Positions 41,301-52,272 of a stretch of 64,000 bases of DNA are shown here, in pieces. Under the pieces are notes generated by a model. It had not been told where the DNA came from, ran no database searches, and saw nothing but the letters and a program-made list of their open reading frames with translations. Origin of the DNA: Halomonas sp. SpR1. GTDB taxonomy: Bacteria; Pseudomonadota; Gammaproteobacteria; Pseudomonadales; Halomonadaceae. Each line of letters begins with the position of its first letter. Position 1 is the first letter of the stretch. The position numbers were made by a program, and so were the translations under genes. The stretch is taken from the NCBI RefSeq assembly GCF_031010175.1, contig NZ_JAUAMB010000002.1:62001-126000 (forward strand), given 5' to 3'.

Positions 41301-42652
41301 TGCGCTGGGCCCTTGGTCAAGTAGCTGCGGCGCTCGGCATCGAAGCACCGTTAGGCAGTGCTCAGTTAATCATTCACTCTGTTATTACCGATAGCCGTAA
41401 AATTGAACCTGGGTGCCTGTTTGTGGCGTTAAAGGGGCCCCATTTTGACGGCCATGACTTTGTTGAGCGTGCCATGGAGCTTGGCGCGGTGGCGGCGTTG
41501 GTCGACGCTCCCGTTGACAGCGACTTACCCCAACTGGTGTGCCCTGATACGCGTTTAGCCCTAGGGCTATTGGCCGGAGCACATCGGCGTGCATGGCACG
41601 GCCCCTTGGTGGCTGTGACCGGTAATAGTGGTAAAACTACCGTGAAGGAGATGTGTGCTGCACTCCTAACGCCTTTAGGCGAGGTGCTAGCGACCGAGGG
41701 GAATCTGAACAACGATTTCGGTGCGCCGCTGACCCTGTTGCGATTGCGTCAGCAACATAAAGCCGCTGTGATAGAGCTAGGTGCTAATCATTTGGGTGAG
41801 ATCGCCTGGACAGCACCGCTGGCCCAGCCAGATATTGCGGTTATTACCAATGTGACAGGCGCTCACGTGGGCGAGTTTGGCGGCATGGGGCAGATCGCCC
41901 AGGCAAAAAGTGAACTGCTAGCCGGACTGAACGAGCAGGGTACGGCGATATTGAATCGCGATGATCACTACTACACCTTTTGGGCATCTCGAGCGGCGCC
42001 AAGGCGAGTCGTTAGCTTTGGCTTTCACCCCCAAGCCGATGTAAGCGCCGCAGCGCTTTCCTGTGATCCTCAAGGGCGGTATGCTTTCACGCTACTGCAG
42101 CATGGACAAGCGCTTGGTCAGGTGCGTTTGCCGCTACTTGGCAAGCATAATGTCAGTAATGCCTTGGCCGCCGCCGCTGCGGCATTAGCGCTGGGCGTGC
42201 TGCCCGAGCAGATCATTGCGCGCTTGGAAACGCTGCCAGCGTTAGCGGGTAGGCTAACCATTGTGCCTGGTTTGCGGGGTGCCAAGTTGTTGGATGACAC
42301 TTACAATGCCAACCCAGGGGCGGTCAAAGCGGCTCTGGATACGCTGGCGAGTTTCCCTGCCCCGCGCTGGTGTGCGCTAGGGGCGATGGGCGAGCTGGGA
42401 AGCGATTCGGCTGCGCTGCACGCGGATATTGGTCACTACGCCGCTGAGCTCGGCATTGATGGACTATTGACGCTGGGCGACGCCGCACGCGCTGCCAGCG
42501 AGGCCTTTGGTCGTGGGCTGCATTTTAACGATCACGAGGCGCTAACGCGCCATGTCATTAATACTTTGCCGCCGGACACCACACTGCTGGTGAAAGGGTC
42601 GCGCAGTGCGGGCATGGAACATGTCATTAATGCACTGCGTTCGGATAAATAA
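41300..42652 (+). CDS. murF: UDP-MurNAc-tripeptide:D-Ala-D-Ala ligase MurF
   Basis: 450-residue Mur ligase completing the UDP-MurNAc pentapeptide. The ATP loop is VTGNSGKTTVKEM; further family segments are EGNLNNDFGAPLTLL, ELGANHLGEIAWT and LDDTYNANPGAVKAAL. The ATG at 41300 overlaps the murE stop; an earlier in-frame start inside murE (41285) is less likely. mraY starts 14 bases downstream. Confidence 0.97.
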   Translation: MRWALGQVAAALGIEAPLGSAQLIIHSVITDSRKIEPGCLFVALKGPHFDGHDFVERAMELGAVAALVDAPVDSDLPQLVCPDTRLALGLLAGAHRRAWHGPLVAVTGNSGKTTVKEMCAALLTPLGEVLATEGNLNNDFGAPLTLLRLRQQHKAAVIELGANHLGEIAWTAPLAQPDIAVITNVTGAHVGEFGGMGQIAQAKSELLAGLNEQGTAILNRDDHYYTFWASRAAPRRVVSFGFHPQADVSAAALSCDPQGRYAFTLLQHGQALGQVRLPLLGKHNVSNALAAAAAALALGVLPEQIIARLETLPALAGRLTIVPGLRGAKLLDDTYNANPGAVKAALDTLASFPAPRWCALGAMGELGSDSAALHADIGHYAAELGIDGLLTLGDAARAASEAFGRGLHFNDHEALTRHVINTLPPDTTLLVKGSRSAGMEHVINALRSDK

Positions 42653-42666
42653 GGTAAACGCCGTTC

Positions 42667-43749
42667 ATGTTACTTCACTTGGCGAATTTTCTGTCGCAGT
42701 ACCAAACTGATTTTCAGGTAGTCAACTATTTAACCCTGCGCGTGATTTTAGGCGCTCTCACATCGTTAATGCTCTGCTTGTGGCTGGGGCCATGGATGAT
42801 TCGGCGCCTGGTCGAAGGGCAAATCGGTCAGTCAGTACGTGACGATGGTCCTCAATCCCACCTTTCAAAAGCGGGTACGCCCACCATGGGCGGGGCAATG
42901 ATTATATTGGCTATTGCCATTAGCACCTTGCTCTGGGGTGACTTAACCAATCTTTATATCTGGGTGGTGCTGGGCGTAACCATAGGCTTTGGCGCCATTG
43001 GTTGGGTCGATGATTACCGCAAAGTCGTTGAGAAAAACCCGCGTGGTTTACCTGCAAAGTGGAAATATTTTTGGCAATCGGTCGTTGGTCTTGGCGCTGC
43101 TGTGCTGCTCTATTTAACCGCGTCGTCGCCCGTTGAAACCAGTCTGTTAGTACCGCTTTTCAAAGAGGTCGCGCTGCCGCTGGGCGTGTTTTATATCGTT
43201 CTATCGTATTTTGTGATCGTGGGCAGCTCGAATGCGGTTAATTTAACCGATGGCCTTGATGGCCTAGCCATTATGCCCACGGTGCTGGTCGCCATGGGCT
43301 TATCGGTATTTGCCTACGCGAGTGGTAATACGGTTTTTGCCACCTATCTACACATTCCCTTTATTGCCGGTACCGGCGAGTTGGCGGTTTTTTGCGCCAC
43401 CATTGCCGGTGCCGGGCTTGGTTTCTTATGGTTCAACACTTACCCCGCTCAGGTCTTTATGGGGGATGTGGGCGCTTTGGCGCTAGGGGCTGCGCTGGGC
43501 GTGGTGGCGGTTATCGTGCGTCAGGAAATTGTGCTGTTTATCATGGGCGGTATTTTTGTCATGGAGACGGTGTCGGTCATTCTTCAAGTGGGTTCCTATA
43601 AGCTCACTGGTCGACGCATCTTCCGTATGGCGCCTTTGCACCATCACTATGAATTGAAAGGCTGGCCTGAACCGCGGGTAATCGTGCGCTTTTGGATTAT
43701 TACCGTGGTGTTGGTGCTACTTGGCCTCGCAACGCTCAAAATTCGTTAA
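42667..43749 (+). CDS. mraY: Phospho-N-acetylmuramoyl-pentapeptide transferase MraY
   Basis: 360-residue, roughly ten-helix membrane enzyme that makes lipid I. The conserved acidic and basic loops are [19 protein letters not shown] (residue about 59), [23 protein letters not shown] and the C-terminal [14 protein letters not shown] with the HHH motif. The length equals that of E. coli MraY. Confidence 0.98.
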   Translation: MLLHLANFLSQYQTDFQVVNYLTLRVILGALTSLMLCLWLGPWMIRRLVEGQIGQSVRDDGPQSHLSKAGTPTMGGAMIILAIAISTLLWGDLTNLYIWVVLGVTIGFGAIGWVDDYRKVVEKNPRGLPAKWKYFWQSVVGLGAAVLLYLTASSPVETSLLVPLFKEVALPLGVFYIVLSYFVIVGSSNAVNLTDGLDGLAIMPTVLVAMGLSVFAYASGNTVFATYLHIPFIAGTGELAVFCATIAGAGLGFLWFNTYPAQVFMGDVGALALGAALGVVAVIVRQEIVLFIMGGIFVMETVSVILQVGSYKLTGRRIFRMAPLHHHYELKGWPEPRVIVRFWIITVVLVLLGLATLKIR

Positions 43750-43782
43750 TGCATGTGGGCATGAGGCGAGAAGGAGCCTGTG

Positions 43783-45171
43783 ATGGTTCGAGTTGCTAAA
43801 GGTTTAACGCTGGTGGTGGGGCTAGGAATATCGGGACGGGCGATTTGCCGCCATTTAAGCCGCTTGAATGTGCCCTATATGGTGGCGGATACCCGTGCCG
43901 AGCCGCCGGGGTTGGAGGAGTTTCAAGCCGCCCATCCGGGCATTGAGGTTCACTGCGGCCCACTAACGTTGCTGGATCTGCGTGATGTTGCAGAGGTGGT
44001 GGTCAGCCCGGGACTTGATCCACGCATGCCGGGCTTAAAAGAGCTGGCGGATCAGCTAAATCCACGCACAGGCGAACCGATGGTGGTGGGCGAAATAGCC
44101 CTCTTTGTACGTGCCGCTAACGCCCCTATTGCGGCCATTACCGGATCCAATGCCAAATCAACGGTGACGACGCTGCTGGGAGAAATGGCCGCTGCCGCCG
44201 GCATTAATGCGGCGGTAGGTGGGAATCTTGGCACCCCCGCGCTGGATCTATTGGCTAGCCATCCTGATGCCGCACTGTATATCCTTGAACTTTCAAGTTT
44301 CCAGCTTGAGACGACTCCCTCTCTGGGGGCGAGCTGTGCTGCCTTTCTGAATTTATCCGAAGATCATCTTGATCGTCATGGGGATATGCACGGCTATCGC
44401 GCCGCAAAGCAGCGTATTTTTATCGGTGCAGGGAGCGCCGTGGTGAATGCCGATGATCCCCTCACGTGGCCTGAACATCCCGTTGACCAAGTGGCTTACT
44501 TTACTCAAGCAGCCCCTAAAGGGGACAAGTGGGGGCTGGCGTTTCACCACGACAAGCTGACGTTAATGCAGGGCTCCAGCCCTTGGTTGGCCATCGATGA
44601 GTTAAAAATAGCTGGTCAGCACAACTACCTCAATGCATTGGCGGCACTGGCCATGGGGCAGGCGTTGGGCTTTGCAACTGCGCCCATGTGCAACGCGCTG
44701 CGCGAATTTAAAGGCTTGGAACACCGCAGTGAAGTCATTGCGCAAATCAATGGCGTCACCTGGGTCAATGACACCAAGGGTACCAATGTAGGCGCTACCC
44801 TGGCGGCGATTAATGGTATTGGCGCGACGTTGGATGGGCGTTTGATTCTACTGGCCGGTGGAGTAGGTAAGGGCGCTGATTTCACCCCTTTGGCCGCGCC
44901 TCTTTCTAAGTGTGCACGGCATGTGCTGCTATTCGGTTTAGATGCTCCGCGGCTAGCCGATGCCTTGTTTGAACACGTCAGCATTCGTCAGGTAGAGGAT
45001 TTAACCCAAGCGATGGAAGCGGCGTTTGAGCTCGCCCAGCCGGGCGACTGCGTGCTGCTCTCGCCCGCCTGTGCGAGCCTTGATCAGTTTGCCAACTACC
45101 AGCAGCGCGGCGATGTATTTCGTCGTTGGGTGCAGCAAAAGGCATTCTCAACAGGCCAGGGGGCGCTATGA
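43783..45171 (+). CDS. murD: UDP-MurNAc-L-Ala:D-Glu ligase MurD
   Basis: 462-residue Mur ligase adding D-glutamate. The N-terminal Rossmann segment LVVGLGISGRAIC is followed by the ATP loop ITGSNAKSTVTTLLGEM (Ala in place of the common Gly before Lys) and LELSSFQLETT. I prefer the ATG at 43783, 6 bases after AAGGAG; a GTG three bases earlier is also in frame. Its TGA overlaps the ftsW ATG. Confidence 0.97.
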   Translation: MVRVAKGLTLVVGLGISGRAICRHLSRLNVPYMVADTRAEPPGLEEFQAAHPGIEVHCGPLTLLDLRDVAEVVVSPGLDPRMPGLKELADQLNPRTGEPMVVGEIALFVRAANAPIAAITGSNAKSTVTTLLGEMAAAAGINAAVGGNLGTPALDLLASHPDAALYILELSSFQLETTPSLGASCAAFLNLSEDHLDRHGDMHGYRAAKQRIFIGAGSAVVNADDPLTWPEHPVDQVAYFTQAAPKGDKWGLAFHHDKLTLMQGSSPWLAIDELKIAGQHNYLNALAALAMGQALGFATAPMCNALREFKGLEHRSEVIAQINGVTWVNDTKGTNVGATLAAINGIGATLDGRLILLAGGVGKGADFTPLAAPLSKCARHVLLFGLDAPRLADALFEHVSIRQVEDLTQAMEAAFELAQPGDCVLLSPACASLDQFANYQQRGDVFRRWVQQKAFSTGQGAL

Positions 45172-46349
45172 GCCGACTTCAGCGGCTGCGCACGACGCTT
45201 TCCACCCGTGAATTACCCTGCGACGTTTGGCTAATCGTGGCTGCGGTTGCCTTGGCGGGTTTGGGGTGGGTCATGGTCAGTTCGGCGTCGATTGGTTTGT
45301 TGGAAGATACCTACCACTACTCACGCCAACACGGTATTTTCCTGGTGCTCGCTGTGATGGCCTGTGTATTTATGCTCTGTGTTCCGCTTGAGTTATGGCG
45401 CCAGAATGCAGCGCTGATTCTGCTTGCCAGTATCTTTTTGTTGGTTGTGGTGTTGATGGTTGGTCAAGAGATCAATGGCAGTAAGCGCTGGATAGCACTG
45501 CCAGGCCCCTTGCCAAGTTTGCAGGTGTCTGAATTTGCCAAAGTCGGGCTGATTTTTTATATGGCGGCGTTTATGTCGCGTTTCACGTATGACTTACGTC
45601 GTCGAGCGTTCAGCATGTGGCGCCCGCTGGCCGTCCTGGCGGTACCCGCTGGGCTGCTTTTTTTAGCGCCTGATTTCGGCGGCATGGTGGTCTTTACTGT
45701 TTGCGTGATTGGCATGCTGATGATGAGCGGTGCATCGCTGGTGCTGTTGGGTGGCAGCGGGCTGCTGCTTGGCTCCGGTGCGGTCATGATGGTGGTGATT
45801 GAGCCCTACCGACTGGCACGCTGGACAAGTTTTCTAGATCCCTGGGCCGATCAGTTTGCCACCGGCTACCAGTTAACCCAAGCGTTAATAGCTTTCGGGC
45901 GGGGGCACGTCACGGGTACCGGTCTGGGCAATAGTGTGCAAAAACTCCATTACCTGCCCGAAGCGCATACCGACTTTATCTTTGCGGTGATTGCGGAAGA
46001 GCTGGGCATGATCGGTGCGATTATCGTTGTGCTGTTGTTCACACTATTTATTGCCCGCGCCATGTGGATCGGACGTAAGGCTGAGCTGGCAGGGCATCTA
46101 TTTGGCGCTTATGTAAGCTACGGCATCGGCTTTGTGGTAGCCGCACAGGCATTTATTAACATGGCGGTGAGTTCGGGACTATTGCCGACCAAGGGCCTAA
46201 CGCTGCCGCTGATGAGCTATGGCGGCTCCAGCCTGCTAGTTACAGGCATCATGGTCGGTTTGCTGCTGCGCACAGATGCCGAAACACGTCATCGGCCTAG
46301 GCGTGCGTCCACCCCGTATAAACCCCGCCATGAGCCGCGTTTATCGTAA
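45168..46349 (+). CDS. ftsW: Peptidoglycan glycosyltransferase FtsW
   Basis: 393-residue SEDS-family polymerase, partner of FtsI at the septum, with about ten membrane helices. Hallmarks: NGSKRWIALPGPLPSLQVSEF, the catalytic-aspartate region near FLDPWADQFATGYQLTQALIA, GTGLGNSVQKLHYLPEAHTD and LMSYGGSSLL. The ATG at 45168 forms an ATGA junction with murD; an earlier in-frame start within murD is not needed. Confidence 0.97.
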   Translation: MSRLQRLRTTLSTRELPCDVWLIVAAVALAGLGWVMVSSASIGLLEDTYHYSRQHGIFLVLAVMACVFMLCVPLELWRQNAALILLASIFLLVVVLMVGQEINGSKRWIALPGPLPSLQVSEFAKVGLIFYMAAFMSRFTYDLRRRAFSMWRPLAVLAVPAGLLFLAPDFGGMVVFTVCVIGMLMMSGASLVLLGGSGLLLGSGAVMMVVIEPYRLARWTSFLDPWADQFATGYQLTQALIAFGRGHVTGTGLGNSVQKLHYLPEAHTDFIFAVIAEELGMIGAIIVVLLFTLFIARAMWIGRKAELAGHLFGAYVSYGIGFVVAAQAFINMAVSSGLLPTKGLTLPLMSYGGSSLLVTGIMVGLLLRTDAETRHRPRRASTPYKPRHEPRLS

Positions 46350-46382
46350 CGCTATGCCGCGTGGTGTTATCAGGAGTTTGAT

Positions 46383-47480
46383 GTGACAACGAACGTTAGC
46401 CGACGAGTACTGATTATGGCGGGTGGCACAGGCGGCCATGTGTTTCCAGCATTGTCGCTCGCCAAAGCTTTGCAGGCGGAGCAGGTCGACGTTGAGTGGC
46501 TGGGTAGCCCTAGAGGTATTGAAAATCGCCTGGTGCCTGAAGCGGGTATTAGGTTGCATACGATTGCCGTTAGTGGGCTGCGCGGCAATGGTGTGACGGG
46601 ATGGCTCAAAGCACCGCTGAACCTTAGCCGGGCGATCTTGCAGGCACGTACCATCATTCGCGACTTCAAACCTCAAGTGGTGGTCGGCCTGGGTGGTTTT
46701 GCCAGTGGCCCCGGCGGCTTGGCGGCATGGTTGACGCGCGTTCCGCTGATTATCCATGAGCAGAACGCTGTGGCAGGTCTGACCAATCGCGTCTTGTCGC
46801 GCCTGGCTAAACGAACCTATGCCGCTTTTCCTGAGGCCTTTGGGGCCCGTGCCCATGTCATTGGAAACCCAGTGCGTGACGACATTGCCGCCTTGGGGAG
46901 TTCGCCGCGGGACGAGGAAACACTCGCTTCCCGGCCTCTACGTTTGTTGGTGGTGGGTGGTTCGCTCGGGGCTGTGGCCCTTAACGAACGTTTGGCCCCT
47001 GCGCTGGCTGCACTGCCCATTGAGCAGCGCCCCCAGGTTCGCCACCAGGCGGGTAAGAATCGTGAGCAGGTTACTGCAGAAAATTATCAGCAGCACGGCG
47101 TGAGCGCTGAGGTGAGCCCCTTTATTGATGATATGGCCGCTGCCTATGAGTGGGCCGATTTAGTGGTGTGCCGCTCGGGGGCTCTGACAGTCGCGGAGTT
47201 GGCAGCGGCGGCTAAGCCAGCGCTGCTGGTGCCGTTCCCGTTTGCTGTCGATGACCATCAACGCATCAACGCTCAGGTGCTCGTCAAGGCGGGGGCCGCG
47301 CAGTGCGTTGTTCAGTCTGAACTGACCGTTGAGCGGTTAAGCGAATTTTTAAACCAATTGCTCGTCCCAAATACTCTGGCGGCAATGGCGGCGAATGCAC
47401 GTCAGGCCGCCCATTTAGATGCCACAAAACGCTTGGCTGAAGGGTGTTTGGCGATGGTGCCGTTAGGAGACACTGCGTGA
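46383..47480 (+). CDS. murG: UDP-GlcNAc transferase MurG (lipid II synthesis)
   Basis: 365-residue GT28 glycosyltransferase that turns lipid I into lipid II at the inner face of the membrane. The glycine-rich loops are [13 protein letters not shown] and [25 protein letters not shown] and [14 protein letters not shown] are the other signatures. It starts at a GTG (46383) spaced 6 bases from CAGGAG; the ATG two bases earlier is out of frame. Its TGA overlaps the murC GTG. Confidence 0.96.
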   Translation: MTTNVSRRVLIMAGGTGGHVFPALSLAKALQAEQVDVEWLGSPRGIENRLVPEAGIRLHTIAVSGLRGNGVTGWLKAPLNLSRAILQARTIIRDFKPQVVVGLGGFASGPGGLAAWLTRVPLIIHEQNAVAGLTNRVLSRLAKRTYAAFPEAFGARAHVIGNPVRDDIAALGSSPRDEETLASRPLRLLVVGGSLGAVALNERLAPALAALPIEQRPQVRHQAGKNREQVTAENYQQHGVSAEVSPFIDDMAAAYEWADLVVCRSGALTVAELAAAAKPALLVPFPFAVDDHQRINAQVLVKAGAAQCVVQSELTVERLSEFLNQLLVPNTLAAMAANARQAAHLDATKRLAEGCLAMVPLGDTA

Positions 47481-48943
47481 TCGATTCGGACAAAAACATG
47501 ACACCCGCACGTACCACCGCAGGTACCGGCATGCGCCGGATTCGGCGGCTCCATTTTGTCGGTATTGGTGGCGCAGGTATGTGTGGTATTGCCGAGGTGC
47601 TAGCCAATCAGGGCTACACCGTTAGCGGAAGTGATGTGAAAGCCTCTTCAGTAGTAGAGCGGTTGCGTCAATGTGGTGTCTGTGTGGCGATTGGCCATGC
47701 TGAGGCCAATGTGCAAGGCGCCGATGTGGTGGTGGTGTCGAGCGCCATTGATGAAACCAATCCAGAAATTCGCTGGGCCCATGAGCACCGAGTGCCGGTG
47801 GTGCGTCGGGCTGAAATGCTCGCCGAGCTAATGCGTTTTCGTCATGGCATCGCCGTGGCGGGCACTCATGGCAAAACCACTACGACCAGCTTGACGGCTA
47901 CACTGCTGGCCGAAGGTGGGCTCGATCCCACCTTTGTGATTGGCGGCAAGCTGACCAGCGCTGGTGCCAATGCCCGCTTAGGTGAAGGTGACTATTTGGT
48001 TGCCGAAGCCGATGAGTCAGACGCATCGTTTTTGCACTTGCAGCCGATGGTATCGATTGTCACCAATATTGATGCTGACCATATGGCGACTTATGGCGGC
48101 GACTTTGAGCGGCTAAAGAGTACCTTTATCGAGTTTCTGCACAACTTGCCGTTCTATGGGTTGGCGGTGCTGTGTATCGATGACCCTCATGTGCGTGGGC
48201 TGTGTGAGCAGGTGAAGCGGCAGTTCGTGACCTATGGGTTTGATAGCGATGCCGATTATCGCATTGTTGATTTTTCGCAGAGTGGTGGTGAAGTGGCGTT
48301 CACCGCGCTACGCCCGGGGGGCGCCGCGCCGTTAGGCGTGCGTTTGGCTATGCCGGGTCGCCACAATGCCTTAAACGCCATGGCCGCGATTGTGGTCGCT
48401 ACCGACGCTGGCGTGAGTGATAGTGCTATTCTGAGCGGTCTGGCAAGTTTTGCCGGTGTAGGGCGCCGTTTCCAAGTACATGGTCACTTCCCGGCGCCTA
48501 AAGGCGGCGGTGATATCATGTTGGTGGATGATTATGGTCACCATCCCCGTGAAGTTGATATGGTAATCCAGGCGATTCGCGCTGGCTGGCCAGATCGTCG
48601 TCTGGTCATGCTATATCAGCCCCATCGCTATAGCCGTACCCGGGATTTATACGAAGACTTTGTCAGGGTGCTTTCCCAAGTCGACACCCTGGTGCTGCTG
48701 GATGTTTACAGTGCGGGTGAAGCGGTTATTCCTGGCGCTGAGGGGCGTACCTTGGCGGGGTCTATTCGTCAACGCGGCGAAGTCGATCCGCTGTTTGTCG
48801 AGCACAAACATGAGTTGCCTGCATTGTTAACCAACGTATTACGCCCTGGCGATATTTTAATTACCCAGGGCGCTGGCGATGTGGGCGGGATTTCCCTGCG
48901 CCTGGCACAGGCACAGTTGGCGATGAACGAGGTGGATCTGTGA
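47477..48943 (+). CDS. murC: UDP-N-acetylmuramate:L-alanine ligase MurC
   Basis: 488-residue Mur ligase adding the first stem-peptide residue (491 in E. coli). [20 protein letters not shown] and the ATP loop [11 protein letters not shown] are clear, with [11 protein letters not shown] and [10 protein letters not shown] downstream. The GTG at 47477 (GTGA junction with murG, TAGGAG 7 bases upstream) is preferred; an ATG at 47498 would also leave the whole domain intact. Its stop overlaps the ddlB GTG. Confidence 0.96.
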   Translation: MIDSDKNMTPARTTAGTGMRRIRRLHFVGIGGAGMCGIAEVLANQGYTVSGSDVKASSVVERLRQCGVCVAIGHAEANVQGADVVVVSSAIDETNPEIRWAHEHRVPVVRRAEMLAELMRFRHGIAVAGTHGKTTTTSLTATLLAEGGLDPTFVIGGKLTSAGANARLGEGDYLVAEADESDASFLHLQPMVSIVTNIDADHMATYGGDFERLKSTFIEFLHNLPFYGLAVLCIDDPHVRGLCEQVKRQFVTYGFDSDADYRIVDFSQSGGEVAFTALRPGGAAPLGVRLAMPGRHNALNAMAAIVVATDAGVSDSAILSGLASFAGVGRRFQVHGHFPAPKGGGDIMLVDDYGHHPREVDMVIQAIRAGWPDRRLVMLYQPHRYSRTRDLYEDFVRVLSQVDTLVLLDVYSAGEAVIPGAEGRTLAGSIRQRGEVDPLFVEHKHELPALLTNVLRPGDILITQGAGDVGGISLRLAQAQLAMNEVDL

Positions 48944-49881
48944 GCGTTGACGTAACAAACCCCCAGCCTCTTGGCAAAGTCGTTGTCGTTTACGGCGGCA
49001 CCTCCGCTGAACGCGAGGTATCGCTTAAAAGCGGTGCGGCGGTGCTAGAGGCGCTGCAGCGCAAAGGTATCGATGCCTGCGGCTATGATCCACGTGATAA
49101 TGGCTTGGCTGGTCTAGAGCAACTGGCGCCTTCCGTGGTCTTTGTTGCTCTGCATGGCCGTGGCGGTGAAGATGGCACCCTACAGGGAGCTTTGGAACTG
49201 CTCGGCATCCCGTATACCGGCAGTGGGGTACTCGCCTCGGCGTTGGGAATGGATAAACAGCGCACTAAGCAGGTGTGGAGTGCGGTGGGGCTGCCCACCC
49301 CTGAAAGCATTATGCTGGCTGCCAGTTCCGACTGGTCAGCGGTAGTCGAGCAGCTAGGTTTACCGCTGATCGTTAAGCCGGTACACGAAGGCTCGACGCT
49401 GGGCATTAGTATCGTAAAAAGTCGAGCAGCGCTTGAGTCAGCCTATCACGAAGCGGCCCAGTTCGACGCCCGGGTGATGGCGGAGCGCTTTGTCGTAGGC
49501 GACGAGTATACCGTGGCGCTGCTGGGTGATCAGGTGTTGCCTGCTATTCGCGTAGAAGTACCCGGCGGCTTCTACGACTATGAAGCCAAATATATTGCTA
49601 ATACCACCCAATACCACCTGCCTTGTGGCTTAACTGCTGAGGATGAAGCGGCACTGGCTATGCTGTGCCAGCAAGCGTTTACGGCCATAGGCGGGGTAGG
49701 TTGGGGCCGGGTTGATGTAATGCGTGATAGCGAAGGGCGTTTTTGGCTACTGGAGGTCAATACGGTACCCGGCATGACCGATCATAGCTTGGTGCCTCAA
49801 GCGGCAGCTCATGCGGGCATCGGCTTTGATGATCTAGTGCTACAAATACTCAACACTGCAGGTGAGTCGTTTACAGCATGA
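48940..49881 (+). CDS. ddlB: D-alanine:D-alanine ligase DdlB
   Basis: 313-residue ATP-grasp ligase producing D-Ala-D-Ala for MurF. The conserved [18 protein letters not shown] opening, [34 protein letters not shown] and the metal-binding [17 protein letters not shown] are present. It starts at a GTG overlapping the murC TGA (GTGA). It follows murC in the cluster as in E. coli and Pseudomonas. Confidence 0.97.
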   Translation: MSVDVTNPQPLGKVVVVYGGTSAEREVSLKSGAAVLEALQRKGIDACGYDPRDNGLAGLEQLAPSVVFVALHGRGGEDGTLQGALELLGIPYTGSGVLASALGMDKQRTKQVWSAVGLPTPESIMLAASSDWSAVVEQLGLPLIVKPVHEGSTLGISIVKSRAALESAYHEAAQFDARVMAERFVVGDEYTVALLGDQVLPAIRVEVPGGFYDYEAKYIANTTQYHLPCGLTAEDEAALAMLCQQAFTAIGGVGWGRVDVMRDSEGRFWLLEVNTVPGMTDHSLVPQAAAHAGIGFDDLVLQILNTAGESFTA

Positions 49882-49921
49882 GTAATGACTTATTTAAAAG
49901 CGCCTTATTAAAAAGTGCCTT

Positions 49922-50635
49922 ATGAAAAGGCGTAATGCTTGGTTGGGAATTATTCTGCTAGCACTGCTGACGGGAGCCGGTGGGCGAGCGCTGTGGCTGT
50001 GGCTGGATCGTCCAATTGAGCGGGTGTCTATTCGTGGCGAATGGGAGTATGTCAGCGCCGACTACCTGCGCACTCAGCTGGCGCCATTGGTAGTCGATGC
50101 CACTTGGTTGTCAGCTGATTTGGGCGAATTGCGCGACCGCGCGCTGCAGGTAGGCTGGTTAAACGAAGTGCGGATCTCCCGTGAGTGGCCGAACGCACTG
50201 GTGTTTGAGCTGGTTGAGCAGCAGCCCGTCGCGCGCTGGAACGATGATTTTTTACTCAACCCTGAAGGCGAGCCTTTCGCTTTTGCGCCATTATCGCCAC
50301 CAGCGGGGTTGCCGGATCTGGCAGGTCCTGCGGGCAGCAGTGAAGAAGTGTTGGACTATTACCACCGGCTAAAACTTCATTTTGAACAGTTGTCGCTTAA
50401 TCTTACTCAGCTTCGTTTAGAGCCTCGGGGAGCCTGGCGGCTGCAATTAAATGATGGCGCTTGGGTGATGTTAGGTCGGCGGCAGCATGAAGTACGTTTG
50501 GCGCGGTTGTCGGCTTCATGGCAGCGTGAGTTGTCATCTCTGGCCGAGCAGATTCGCTATATTGATCTGCGCTACCCTAACGGCGTTGCTGTTGCATGGC
50601 ATGGAGAAAGTGAATTTGCTGTGCAAGATGAGTAA
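49922..50635 (+). CDS. ftsQ: Cell division protein FtsQ
   Basis: 237-residue bitopic divisome protein that pairs with FtsL and FtsB. A short cytoplasmic N-terminus and a membrane helix (about residues 7-28) are followed by the POTRA domain (IERVSIRGEWEYVSADYLRTQL) and the FtsQ beta domain with VGWLNEVRISREWPNALVFEL. The sequence before the ATG lacks a GGAG-type ribosome binding site and consists of two near-copies of a 15-base unit. ftsA follows only after a 313-base gap, which is unusual for the ftsQAZ group. Confidence 0.93.
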   Translation: MKRRNAWLGIILLALLTGAGGRALWLWLDRPIERVSIRGEWEYVSADYLRTQLAPLVVDATWLSADLGELRDRALQVGWLNEVRISREWPNALVFELVEQQPVARWNDDFLLNPEGEPFAFAPLSPPAGLPDLAGPAGSSEEVLDYYHRLKLHFEQLSLNLTQLRLEPRGAWRLQLNDGAWVMLGRRQHEVRLARLSASWQRELSSLAEQIRYIDLRYPNGVAVAWHGESEFAVQDE

Positions 50636-50948
50636 CTCTTCTATTACTTGGTGCAAATAAGGTGTAAAAGTGAGTGGTTGCCATCGTTGAAAAAGCCAAT
50701 AATCGGCTTTAAATTGCTTCTCAAGCCTATTATTGTGGGTTTGCACTAGTCGTATTGCGGCTATTGTTTCTATACTATGGGCCAGTCGCGGGTTAAATAG
50801 TTTTTAATTTCGGCTATTGGTACTTAGCGAGTGTCTGAGACACATCACTGATTATTTCGGGTAGCACGCTTTCAATGTTAAGCGTTGGATTAAGCGCCAC
50901 CCTATTTATATTTATTTTTAACAATGACGCAAGGAGATTTCCCGACTC
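50636..50948 (+). promoter_or_regulatory. 313-base non-coding gap between ftsQ and ftsA
   Basis: AT-rich, with no credible ORF. It holds an imperfect terminator-like hairpin AAAGCC/GGCTTT (50692-50710) and a -10-like TATACT at 50771-50776 without a good -35. A perfect inverted repeat GTGTC-TGA-GACAC lies at 50831-50843. A strong AAGGAG ribosome binding site for ftsA ends the region. Probably a dedicated promoter and leader for ftsA-ftsZ; inferred. Confidence 0.5.
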
Positions 50949-52238
50949 ATGGCAGGCTCACCCAACGCATCCAATATGGTGGTCGGGCTGGACATTGGAA
51001 CGTCCAAGGTCGTCGCGATAGTCGGTCAACCTACCGATGATGGCGGAATTGAAATTGCAGGTATTGGTTCGCACCCTTCGCGTGGCATGAAGCGCGGCGT
51101 GGTGATCAATATCGAATCAACGGTACAGTCTATCCAGCGCGCCGTTGAAGAAGCAGAGTTAATGGCCGGTTGTGATATTCACTCGGTATATGTTGGCGTA
51201 GCAGGCAGCCATATTAGTTCCATGAACTCAGATGGCGTTGTGGCAATTAAAGAGCGCGAAGTGACACCCTCTGATATTGAGCGCGTGATTGACTCCGCAA
51301 GGGCCCGCGCCATTTCTGAAGGCCAGCGAGTGTTGCATGTGCTGCCCCAGGAGTTTTCGATTGATGCTCAAGGCGGCATTCGTGAGCCACTGGGTATGTC
51401 CGGGGTGCGCCTGGAAGCGCAGGTGCACCTGGTAACAGCCGCTTTAAACGCGGTGCAGAATATTGAGAAGTGTGTACGCCGCTGCGGCTTAGAGGTTGAT
51501 GCTATTATCTTAGAGCAGCTAGCCTCTAGTATGGCCGTGCTCACTGAGGATGAGCGTGAACTGGGCGTCTGTATGGTCGATATTGGCGGTGGAACGACCG
51601 ATATGGCTATTTTCAGCGAAGGCGCCATTCGCCACACGGCAGTCATTCCTATCGCCGGTGACCAGGTCACTAACGATATTGCCATGGCGCTGCGAACACC
51701 CACGCAGCACGCTGAAGAGATCAAAGTTAAATACGCTTGCGCGCTAACGCATCTAGCCGCAAGTGATGAAATGATCAAAGTACCTAGCGTAGGCGATCGT
51801 CCTGCGCGTGATCTATCGCGTCAAGCGCTCGCTGAAGTGGTAGAACCACGTTACGAAGAGCTGTTTACGCTAGTAAGAGACGAATTGCGTCGAAGTGGCT
51901 ATGAAGACATGGTGGCCGCCGGCATAGTACTTACCGGTGGTACCTCGCGCATGGAAGGGGTTAGCGAATTGGCAGAAGAGATATTCCATATGCCCGTTCG
52001 TATCGCATGTCCGCAAAACGTAAGAGGTTTGGCGGACGTCGTGTGTAATCCGATCTATGCGACGGGCGTTGGTCTGCTGCATTATGCCTTGCAGGAAACG
52101 CGTCATGGGCAAGGTCTAAGAAGCCACGGGGGAGTGGTTGCAGCTCATAAGGGCCGCAACGAACTCGCCCGGCGTGATATCAAGGACGACTATTCGGCGC
52201 TGGCAAGAATTAAAGGCTGGTTCAAAGGAAATTTCTGA
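50949..52238 (+). CDS. ftsA: Cell division protein FtsA
   Basis: 429-residue actin-like ATPase that tethers FtsZ filaments to the membrane and recruits late divisome proteins. The actin-fold phosphate motifs are [16 protein letters not shown] and [15 protein letters not shown]; the adenosine motif is [13 protein letters not shown]. The C-terminal amphipathic membrane-targeting helix [11 protein letters not shown] is intact. It starts with an AAGGAG site and is followed by ftsZ 34 bases later. Confidence 0.97.
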   Translation: MAGSPNASNMVVGLDIGTSKVVAIVGQPTDDGGIEIAGIGSHPSRGMKRGVVINIESTVQSIQRAVEEAELMAGCDIHSVYVGVAGSHISSMNSDGVVAIKEREVTPSDIERVIDSARARAISEGQRVLHVLPQEFSIDAQGGIREPLGMSGVRLEAQVHLVTAALNAVQNIEKCVRRCGLEVDAIILEQLASSMAVLTEDERELGVCMVDIGGGTTDMAIFSEGAIRHTAVIPIAGDQVTNDIAMALRTPTQHAEEIKVKYACALTHLAASDEMIKVPSVGDRPARDLSRQALAEVVEPRYEELFTLVRDELRRSGYEDMVAAGIVLTGGTSRMEGVSELAEEIFHMPVRIACPQNVRGLADVVCNPIYATGVGLLHYALQETRHGQGLRSHGGVVAAHKGRNELARRDIKDDYSALARIKGWFKGNF

Positions 52239-52272
52239 CAGGGCCGCAAGCGCGGTTCAGGAGACGGGGCTT

